A program made the translations under genes and the position numbers. Below, piece by piece: positions 57,965 to 64,000 of a stretch of DNA of 64,000 nucleotides (its first letter is position 1; every line of letters begins with the position of its first letter). The notes beneath the pieces are model-generated. The model was not told where the DNA came from, made no database searches, and saw only the letters and a list, made by a program, of their open reading frames with translations. The stretch spans positions 248,001-312,000 of the forward strand of contig NZ_KB898627.1 of the NCBI RefSeq assembly GCF_000377705.1, given 5' to 3'. The DNA is from Salsuginibacillus kocurii DSM 18087 (lineage in GTDB: Bacteria; Bacillota; Bacilli; Bacillales; Marinococcaceae).

Positions 57965-58855
57965 ATGAATAACGTCGGACTCGTGCTCGAAGGAGGAGGC
58001 ATGCGCGGCATTTACACTGCTGGCGTGCTTGAGTTTTTTCTCGAACAACAGCTGCATTTCCCTTACGTTGTAGGCGCATCTGCCGGAGCTTCTATGGCTT
58101 GTTCATACTTAGCCAGGCAAAAAGGACGCAATAAAAAAGTAAATATTGGCTTAATCAAAGATTCACGTTTCATAAGCTTTCGCAACATCCTGCGGGAGCG
58201 CAGTTTATTTGGGATGAATTTTTTATTTGACGAAGTGCCAAAGTCTATTATTCCACTAAATGTGGAGCAGGTACTTAACAACGACCAGCTCTTCCAAGTT
58301 GCCACCACCTGCATGACAACTGGCAAAGCCGTATATCATTCCAACGACGGAAACTGTGACATTTTACAAGCGGTTAAAGCCTCAAGCAGCCTGCCTTTGT
58401 TATCTCCCTACGTAACCATTGATGGGAAAAAGTTAATGGACGGCGGCGTGGCAGACCCCATCCCATTAGCGCAAGCCAGGCATGCCGGATTTAAAAAGAA
58501 CGTAGTCGTGTTAACGCGGGAAAGAGGATTCCGCAAAAAACAATCACCGTTGTCACCACTAGCACCCCGCATCTACAAAGAATACCCTGAGTTTGCCACG
58601 ACAATGATGCACCGCACCGACTTTTATAATGAACAACTGGATTGGATTGATGAACTAGAAGCCCGAGACGAAATTAAAGTACTGCGTCCCCCTTATGAAA
58701 TAAACGTCAAACGTACAGAAAAAGACCCGAAGAAATTACTGCGTCTTTACGAAGCAGGCTACCGCCATGCCAAAGAATTATGGCCGGAACTCCAACACTG
58801 GCATGAAGAGCCAACAATTGAACAAGTAACACAACATGAACCACAGCCCGTGTAA
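57965..58855 (+). CDS. Patatin-like phospholipase
   Basis: A 296-aa cytoplasmic lipid acyl hydrolase. The oxyanion hole is LVLEGGGMRGIYTAGVL (about 6-22), the nucleophile elbow VVGASAGASMA (G-x-S-x-G, about 35-45), and the catalytic Asp is in KLMDGGVADPIPL (about 159-171). The C-terminal helical part, with two RPPYEINVKR-type strands, fits the YjjU subgroup. Substrate is not evident. ATG at 57965 follows AGGAGGCAATAAG. Stand-alone gene. Confidence 0.92.
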   Translation: MNNVGLVLEGGGMRGIYTAGVLEFFLEQQLHFPYVVGASAGASMACSYLARQKGRNKKVNIGLIKDSRFISFRNILRERSLFGMNFLFDEVPKSIIPLNVEQVLNNDQLFQVATTCMTTGKAVYHSNDGNCDILQAVKASSSLPLLSPYVTIDGKKLMDGGVADPIPLAQARHAGFKKNVVVLTRERGFRKKQSPLSPLAPRIYKEYPEFATTMMHRTDFYNEQLDWIDELEARDEIKVLRPPYEINVKRTEKDPKKLLRLYEAGYRHAKELWPELQHWHEEPTIEQVTQHEPQPV

Positions 58856-59594
58856 ACGAAAAGTGGCACATGTCGTTTTCGAGCAAGGAAAGCAAACGAA
58901 GAATGCGCAAGGAGTCGCTTAATGACTAAGAACGACGTTGAAAACACGCCGTCGGACTCGACTTGCCCGGCAAGATGCGGACCGCTCCCCGCGAAAAAAA
59001 GCGTGGATGAATGACGCCGCTAAACAAACAAAACTAGAAACCCATCACTCCAAGCACTTCTTGTGGAAACATTTGCAACGCTAGTGAGCTCATGTCCGTT
59101 GCAATCCCGGCGTCGGCGGACACACTTTCCCCCAGGCACAAGCGCGTGATTGGCTTCATCTTCATCGCGCTTGCTGTCACTGCGTGTTCGCCATTCATTT
59201 TCGCTTCTAATAGCCATAGGAGTTGCAAGCAGCTGGTGAGTAATAAGTTCACAAACCCTGTCGGTAGAAGCCTTAACACCCTACCAAGAGAAGATCCTCC
59301 TCCAACACGAATGCCTTCCCTTCTACCAGTTCACACCCTAGTTTTTATCCCGTTTACCAGAACTGAACCTTCAAGAAAAATTGGCTCAGCCAAGCCTACG
59401 GTGCAGGCTGAGCCTTAGTTGCACGTATACCGCTTCCTTCAACTATTCATATCTTACGGTGTAAAATAATTTAAAATTTTTATTTTCTTTGAAACAAATT
59501 GACTGTTCACTCGTATTCTATGAAAGAGGCTCGGGTAAAGAGGCGTTTGTGCCTTTCCTCGATCCTTTGTAAAAACTTTATAGGAGGCTTTATT
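58856..59594. other. Long gap with a decayed minus-strand frame
   Basis: About 740 bp without a supported gene. Its central part (59,034-59,412, minus strand) is listed separately as a possible pseudogene. GGCTCAGCC (59,381-59,389) and GGCTGAGCC (59,404-59,412) make a 9-bp stem; read on the minus strand it is followed by AATTTTTC, terminator-like. The ribosome site TAGGAGG of the SLH gene is at the right end. Confidence 0.4.
59034..59412 (-). pseudogene. Possible decayed gene of unknown family
   Basis: Reading the minus strand from about 59,412, one frame stays open except for a single TGA near 59,328: GLAEPIFLEGSVLVNGIKTR, stop, TGRREGIRVGGGSSLGRV, then NLLLTSCLQLLWLLEAKMNG and EHAVTASAMKMKPITRLCLG, ending EVLGVMGF. 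Residue use looks protein-like, but I recognise no family and no ribosome site. It may be an inactivated gene, or a chance long frame opposite nothing. Confidence 0.3.
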
Positions 59595-61241
59595 ATGGTA
59601 AAAAAATGGGGCAGTATCTCGCTCACGGCTCTTCTTGCAGCCACTGTACTTACACCAAGCGTTTCAGCAGAAGAACATAGTTTTCCAGATGTGGAGGCAG
59701 ACTATTGGGCTGCCGAAAAGATTCAACAAGCAGTAGAAAAAGGGGTTATTGAAGGGTTTGGAGATGGCACCTTCCGTCCAACTGATTCTATTACGAGAGG
59801 AGCAGGAGCCGGCATTTTAGTTCGTGCCCTCGACTCTTCGGCTGATGAAGGGTTTAAACCTAGCTTTACTGATATTAGTGAAAACGATGAGTGGTTTGAC
59901 GAAGCCGCTGCCGCAGAAGCTGAAGGCTGGATCACTGGACTTCCAGACGGTTCGTTCGCTCCGGATGCTTCTTTAACACGCGCCCAGGTAGCAGAACTTC
60001 TTACCGATGCTTTTGCTCTTGAAACTGAAAATCCATCAAGCTCAAATTTCCAAGATGTTGGCGAGGACCATTGGGCTCACGAATCGATCGATACACTAGT
60101 CAGCCTTGGTTTGGCCACAGGCTATGAAAATGGCGAAGAGTTTCGACCTAACCAAGAAGTGACGCGGGCTGAATTTACTACATTCTTAGTCCGAGCACTC
60201 AGCGAAGGACCTGGTGAAAAAGAGCCTGAATATGATGAAGCACAAGCAGATGAGCTGCGTGAAATCTCGGATCAGCTGCTAGAGCTAGAATCGTATACAT
60301 TTACAGGCGACATGACCATTGATATGACCATGCCGTTATTAGAAGAAGACGTAGAAATGGACATTGAAGATACGATTTCACTTGAAGCAGATCTGCGCGG
60401 TTCTTATCAATATGACCCATTAATCACAGAAACTATTACAAACACAAGCATGCCTGACCCAGCGATGGAATCTATGAAAGATGTAGGCATCGTCACAGAA
60501 GATGCTGTGTACTCCAAGATCCAAAATCCAGAAGGCATCCCTGAAGACACACCAGGCCTTTTCCCTGAAGAGTGGGAAGGACAATTCTTAGAAACCCCAC
60601 TTGCTCCTGAAGGGTATAACGGTGACTTGTTTGATATTACCCAGCAGCAAGAATTAATGCACGCCTTTTACAACGAACTATTTGAAGTCCGCGGCACCGA
60701 ATTTTTCGAAATTACAGAGGCGAGCCATGACGCAATCCCAGAAGGTATCGACCACGAGCGGGTTGTGTCCGTATCTCTTGATCAAACTGATTTAGAACTT
60801 TTATTTGAGCAGCTCGGCAACATTGAAATCCCTGGCTTTGATGAAGCCCTGCAGTCACCTGAAATCATGTCTGCAGCCATCTCAGCGGCTGGTGAAGAAA
60901 CAGACGTCCCAGAAGGTGATATTGATATTGACGATATTTTTGAGCTGATTGATTTCGAAACACTTGAATGGCATCAAGCCATCGATAGTGATGGAAACGT
61001 CACCTATGACAGCGGCGAGCTTGCTCTTTCCATTCAAGAAGCAGGCGAAACCGTCTCTATGGATATGACATACGCCCTCGATATGGATGATTTCAATGAA
61101 GAGATTTCGTTTGAATACGGAGTTCCAGCTGAAGAAGACATCATTTCTGAAGAAGAATATCTCGACTGGCTCGATGAGCAAATGAACGAGGAATATCAAG
61201 AGCTGCCAGAATTTGAAGAAGAGCTTGAAGTAGAAGAATAA
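59595..61241 (+). CDS. Secreted SLH-domain protein with acidic C-terminal domain
   Basis: ATG at 59595, 7 nt after GGAGG, gives a signal peptide (VKKWGSISLTALLAATVLTP, cleavage after SVSA). A longer frame upstream has no ribosome site. Three S-layer homology repeats follow: FPDVEADYWAAEKI (about 35), FTDISENDEWFDEA (about 95) and FQDVGEDHWAHESI (about 155), each with a TRA/TRG-type end. They anchor the protein to pyruvylated cell-wall polymer. The remaining ~330 residues form a very acidic domain (YTFTGDMTIDMTM..., alternating polar/hydrophobic strands) resembling DUF6612-type lipoprotein domains. It ends with a Glu-rich tail. Ligand unknown. Confidence 0.88.
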   Translation: MVKKWGSISLTALLAATVLTPSVSAEEHSFPDVEADYWAAEKIQQAVEKGVIEGFGDGTFRPTDSITRGAGAGILVRALDSSADEGFKPSFTDISENDEWFDEAAAAEAEGWITGLPDGSFAPDASLTRAQVAELLTDAFALETENPSSSNFQDVGEDHWAHESIDTLVSLGLATGYENGEEFRPNQEVTRAEFTTFLVRALSEGPGEKEPEYDEAQADELREISDQLLELESYTFTGDMTIDMTMPLLEEDVEMDIEDTISLEADLRGSYQYDPLITETITNTSMPDPAMESMKDVGIVTEDAVYSKIQNPEGIPEDTPGLFPEEWEGQFLETPLAPEGYNGDLFDITQQQELMHAFYNELFEVRGTEFFEITEASHDAIPEGIDHERVVSVSLDQTDLELLFEQLGNIEIPGFDEALQSPEIMSAAISAAGEETDVPEGDIDIDDIFELIDFETLEWHQAIDSDGNVTYDSGELALSIQEAGETVSMDMTYALDMDDFNEEISFEYGVPAEEDIISEEEYLDWLDEQMNEEYQELPEFEEELEVEE

Positions 61242-61260
61242 GAGCTTTTGACCACCTCCA

Positions 61261-61290
61261 GAGTCCTTCGCTAAACGAAGGGCTCGTTTT
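61261..61290 (+). terminator. Terminator of the SLH-protein gene
   Basis: GAGtCCTTCG (61261-61270) pairs with CGAAGGgCTC (61276-61285), followed by GTTTTC. It lies 20 bp past the stop. Confidence 0.75.
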
Positions 61291-61525
61291 CATGCCGTCC
61301 ATGATGAATCCCCATCAAAACTCCTTAGGATGTTTATTGATGGCATACTTCACACATGACAGAAAGGCAGCTATGATTAATGGGAGATTTGGAACAATAC
61401 AAGCAGAAATCCATATATACCGGGTGATTCATATTAAATTTGGTATACTTTAATTGATTGGGCAAAATAGTGAGGTACAACATAGTTATTCACTTGTTAG
61501 AATCAATTTCATCATGACGTTTTAT

Positions 61526-61727
61526 GAGCAATAAAATGAATACTTTCTTTTGATTTTTTATTTACTATACGGAATATTAAAAGTGGCTGAAACGTAAGAC
61601 GGCGACTCCCTAAGGATAAAGCGCACTCTGAAGATCCACTTGTTCGATGGGTTTTACCCATCGAACAAGTTAGCTGAAGACAAGCTCTCGGGAAAGCGTC
61701 CGTCTGAAGTGAAGGCCACATTCATTA
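61526..61727. repeat. Dispersed repeat, copy 1 (left of the VOC gene)
   Basis: About 200 bp that recur at 62,338-62,542 in the same orientation. Shared blocks include GTAAGACGGCGACTCCC, TCTGAAGATCCACTTGTTCG, ATCGAACAAGTTAGCTGAAG and GGGAAAGCGTCCGTCT. Inside lies a palindrome (ACTTGTTCGATGG... CCATCGAACAAGT) forming a strong hairpin. I know the core motif as an interspersed element of bacilli. Its open frame on the minus strand is an artefact shared by both copies. Confidence 0.85.
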
Positions 61728-61788
61728 TGCGGATGTTAACATCTTATGTTGAATGAGGAAATGAATTTGTTAAGGGAGTGTTATCGAA

Positions 61789-62223
61789 ATGGTTGGAGTA
61801 GAAATTGATATGGTTGTGAAAGATAGCTTAAAAGCATTGGAATTATACGAAACTATATTTGATATCGAGCGGGTGGAGGTTTCAAACTTTCCTCGTGGTG
61901 AAAATGAAGCAATTTTCACCCTATACGACGTTCACTTTCACTTGTTAGATGAAAACCCTGACTTCCATTTGATCGCACCAACGCCTGACGACCCTAAAAC
62001 TAGTTGGGTTAATGTTACTGTTCCAGACATTAAAGAGACCTATGCCAAGGCGATGGATTTAGGTTGTACAGAGGTACAACCGGTAACGGAGCTTCCTGAC
62101 TACGGCGTAGCGAACGCCATATTCATGGACCCTTTTGGTTATGTATGGATGCTACACCAAGTTCATAAAGAGGTTAGTCATGAAGAACGTCTTCAGCTTT
62201 GGGAGGAAAAAAAGGAAAAGTAA
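61789..62223 (+). CDS. VOC-family (glyoxalase/PhnB-like) protein
   Basis: A 144-aa vicinal-oxygen-chelate fold protein with two beta-alpha-beta-beta-beta modules: VEIDMVVKDSLKALELYETIF (in parts) to HFHLLDENPDFH, then SWVNVTVPDIKETYAKAMDLGC to FGYVWMLHQVHKE. The pattern matches the PhnB-like subgroup seen in stand-alone bacterial VOC proteins rather than glyoxalase I proper. Metal and substrate cannot be named. RBS AAGGGAG before ATG 61789. It is bracketed by two direct ~200-bp repeats and has its own terminator, like a mobile cassette. Confidence 0.87.
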   Translation: MVGVEIDMVVKDSLKALELYETIFDIERVEVSNFPRGENEAIFTLYDVHFHLLDENPDFHLIAPTPDDPKTSWVNVTVPDIKETYAKAMDLGCTEVQPVTELPDYGVANAIFMDPFGYVWMLHQVHKEVSHEERLQLWEEKKEK

Positions 62224-62263
62224 CCATGGGTATATTATAAGAACTATAGAGAAAAATAGTATC

Positions 62264-62315
62264 AAAAAAGCCTGTATCAATGATTACTTGCTAACCTACG
62301 ATACAGGCTTTTTCT
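62264..62315 (+). terminator. Terminator of the VOC gene
   Basis: AAAAAGCCTGTATC (62265-62278) and GATACAGGCTTTTT (62300-62313) are perfectly complementary, with a 21-nt loop and a T tail. Confidence 0.85.
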
Positions 62316-62337
62316 ATCGGTAACTAATTGTTCCTAT

Positions 62338-62542
62338 ATAGCAATAAAACGAATACGATCTTTTTGTTTTTTACTATATGGATATGGAAAGTAAAAGTGG
62401 CGGCAACGTAAGACGGCGACTCCCAGAGGATAACGCGCAGTCTGAAGATCCACTTGTTCGATGTTTTTACCATCCATCGAACAAGTTAGCTGAAGACAAG
62501 CCCTCGGGAAAGCGTCCGTCTCAAGTGAAGACCGCATTCACC
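62338..62542. repeat. Dispersed repeat, copy 2 (right of the VOC gene)
   Basis: Direct, imperfect copy of 61,526-61,727, with the same internal palindrome but a few substitutions and small indels. Even the AT-rich lead-in (AGCAATAAAA, then a T-rich stretch) is shared, so the homologous unit is about 200 bp. Confidence 0.85.
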
Positions 62543-62615
62543 CTTGGCCCATAAGGAACGAGATTTATGAAATTCATTCATATAGTTAAACATTTTTTAT
62601 GCGTTTGGAGAGAGA

Positions 62616-63758
62616 CTATCCATCGAGGGCTTGCTTAAGGTCCTGCCAGATATCTTCCGGATGTTCCAAACCGACGGACACACGCAGCAGCGCGTCACTA
62701 ATTCCCATTTCCCGCCGTTTATCCACCGGAACCACTGAATGCGTCATCGTATACGGATGCTGACAAAGCGTCTCCGGGTCCCCTAAACTGACGGCAATTT
62801 GTGCCAGCTTAAGCCGGTTTAAAAACGCCTGCGCTTCTTTTTTGCCACCATGTAATTCAAAACTAATTAACCCGCCAAATTGACTCATTTGCCGCTCAGC
62901 CAGGCGAAAAGTATCGGAAGCGGGATCTCCCGGAAATCGAATCGATCGCACCTTAGGATGGTCCTTTAAACGTTCAAACACATACGCTGCATTCTCGCAG
63001 TGCCGGTCCATCCGTAGACTGAGTGTCTTCAAGCCGCGCAGCAACAACCATGCATCAAATGGAGCCAAGATTCCACCAATATCTTTGTGCGTCTCCATTC
63101 GCACTTGCTCCATAAAATTCTCTCGGCCGACTGCCACACCCGCAATCAAATCACCATGCCCGCCTAAATACTTCGTCGCGCTATGGACCACAACATCCGC
63201 GCCCTGAGCAAGCGGTCGTTGTAAATACGGTGTAGCAAATGTATTATCCACCACCACCTGCAAACCATGCTCACGCGCAAAACGAGTCACCATCTCAACA
63301 TCCACCAATTTCATCGTCGGATTAATCGGCGTCTCTACATAAATTACTTTGGTTTCTGGGCGAAGAGCCTGACTGAGCGCTTCCTCATCTTCCATCGCCA
63401 AAAAATCAACTTCTACACCGAAGCGTTCTTCAAGCATCGAGAAGAACCCATACGTACAACCATACACCCCTTCTGTCACCAGCACAGCGGACACAGCAGC
63501 CATCCCCGAACTAAACGCAACAGCCGCCTCCCCACCTTCCAACTCCGCCATCCTTGCTTCCAACGTATGCACCGTCGGATTACCGAGCCGCGAATACACA
63601 TACCCTGCCTCTTCCCCAGCAAAACGGCGCTCCCCCGCCTCCGCCGAATCAAACGAATACGTCGACGTCTGATAAAGCGGAGGTGTCAAACTTCCATAAT
63701 GCCCCGCCCGATCATACGCACCATGAATCAACTTCGTATCAAACCGACTAGACTTCAT
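62616..63758 (-). CDS. Cys/Met-metabolism PLP enzyme (methionine gamma-lyase / cystathionine lyase family), internally deleted
   Basis: A 380-aa PLP enzyme of the trans-sulfuration family. YSRLGNPTVHTLEARMAELEGG (in parts) near residue 55, SSGMAAVSAV, DNTFATPYLQRPLA (about 175), the PLP lysine in VVHSATKYLGGHGD (about 198) and LGDPETLCQHPYTMTHS (about 330) are present. Directly after SAVLVT the sequence jumps to EGVYGCTYGFF; relatives have about 11 more residues here (LLxxGDHVLVS-like). The loss would fall just before the active-site Tyr and may reduce activity. Methionine gamma-lyase is the likeliest ancestor. ATG 63758 follows GGGGAGAAGG. Confidence 0.85.
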   Translation of the reverse strand: MKSSRFDTKLIHGAYDRAGHYGSLTPPLYQTSTYSFDSAEAGERRFAGEEAGYVYSRLGNPTVHTLEARMAELEGGEAAVAFSSGMAAVSAVLVTEGVYGCTYGFFSMLEERFGVEVDFLAMEDEEALSQALRPETKVIYVETPINPTMKLVDVEMVTRFAREHGLQVVVDNTFATPYLQRPLAQGADVVVHSATKYLGGHGDLIAGVAVGRENFMEQVRMETHKDIGGILAPFDAWLLLRGLKTLSLRMDRHCENAAYVFERLKDHPKVRSIRFPGDPASDTFRLAERQMSQFGGLISFELHGGKKEAQAFLNRLKLAQIAVSLGDPETLCQHPYTMTHSVVPVDKRREMGISDALLRVSVGLEHPEDIWQDLKQALDG

Positions 63759-63957
63759 TACCTTCTCCCCTTTCTACAACTCCTATCTCATTATACATGA
63801 AAACGCTTACTTTTAGAGCCTGTTCTTTTCCAGAAACCGCGAAAACCTCTACCCATTTTGGTAAAATAAAAGCGAGAGCTACTCGCCCGCCTGTATTCGG
63901 CCTTCACGCAGACAGAACTCGTCTGCCAACTACCCTCTTTGACGAAAGGAGACCGTT

Positions 63958-64000
63958 ATGACCAAACCTACTGTTGTCACATATAACCGTATCTCCACTC
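63958..64000 (+). CDS. Start of an unidentified gene (partial)
   Basis: ATG at 63958, 5 nt after AAAGGAGA, begins MTKPTVVTYNRIST and runs off the window. Fourteen codons are too few to name a family. It is divergent from the PLP-enzyme gene. Confidence 0.5.
   Translation, partial: MTKPTVVTYNRIST

Noticed and set aside
61512-61721. 69-aa minus-strand frame
   Set aside because: It lies wholly in the dispersed repeat and recurs, altered, in the other copy at 62,334-62,537; no start signal in either.
63759-63957. SAM riboswitch or T-box upstream of the sulfur-metabolism PLP enzyme
   Set aside because: No S-box core, no T-box sequence and no leader terminator could be found in the short divergent gap.

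Overview
The window reads as chromosome of a Bacillaceae member (Firmicutes). Strong AGGAGG-type ribosome sites, TTG/GTG starts and a gene order matching the Bacillus subtilis segment rlmCD - dagK - gatBAC - camS - ligA - pcrA - pcrB - yerC - yerB - yerA - purD...purE - yebG - yebE all point there. The very acidic secreted and surface proteins (a CamS lipoprotein with runs of Asp/Glu, an acidic S-layer-homology protein) suggest a haloalkaliphilic bacillus. The genus cannot be fixed from sequence alone. No rRNA, tRNA or CRISPR array was seen.

Layout. (1) Positions 1-18,023 are accessory and mostly defensive. They hold the start of an IetA-like AAA ATPase cut by the window edge, a HEPN-like protein with a small partner, a YgjP/SprT-type metallopeptidase, a complete type I restriction-modification operon (hsdM-hsdS-hsdR), a dihydrouridine synthase, and a secreted Cys-rich protein with a tiny membrane peptide. 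A serine-recombinase remnant follows, then an AT-rich block with a Septu pair (ptuA-ptuB), a Gabija-type pair (gajA-gajB) and a decayed second hsdR. That block lies between two imperfect copies of the 3' end of rlmCD (11,611-11,642 and 18,046-18,077), which look like attachment-site scars. (2) Positions 18,024-24,180 hold rlmCD, a 30-aa membrane peptide, dagK, a PTS EIIB remnant and an alpha-glucosidase. (3) Positions 24,181-34,281 are a minus-strand housekeeping run: pcrB-pcrA-ligA-camS-gatC-gatA-gatB. A 21/42-bp minisatellite separates pcrA from ligA, and a degenerate relative lies upstream of rlmCD. (4) Positions 34,584-39,686 hold adeC on the plus strand, inserted into the otherwise minus-strand yerA-yerB-yerC block.

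(5) Positions 40,349-54,032 are the complete de novo purine operon, purE-K-B-C-S-Q-L-F-M-N-H-D, on the minus strand. Its control region can be read in full: a pair of PurR boxes, a -35/-10 promoter, a guanine-type purine riboswitch and a terminator whose 5' arm can pair with the aptamer's P1 strand. A palindrome-ended repeat then separates the terminator from purE. (6) Positions 54,071-64,000 hold yebG/yebE, a cobalamin-binding-type protein without a signal peptide, the type III polyketide synthase/methyltransferase pair bpsA-bpsB, a patatin-like phospholipase, an SLH-domain protein, a VOC protein bracketed by two direct ~200-bp repeats, and a trans-sulfuration/methionine gamma-lyase family gene with an apparent 11-residue internal deletion.

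How it fits together. The core part makes IMP (pur operon) and salvages adenine (AdeC), charges Gln-tRNA by amidation (GatCAB), and repairs DNA (PcrA, LigA). The rlmCD 3' end has apparently been used more than once as a docking site for mobile elements, which left stacked anti-phage systems of different mechanisms.
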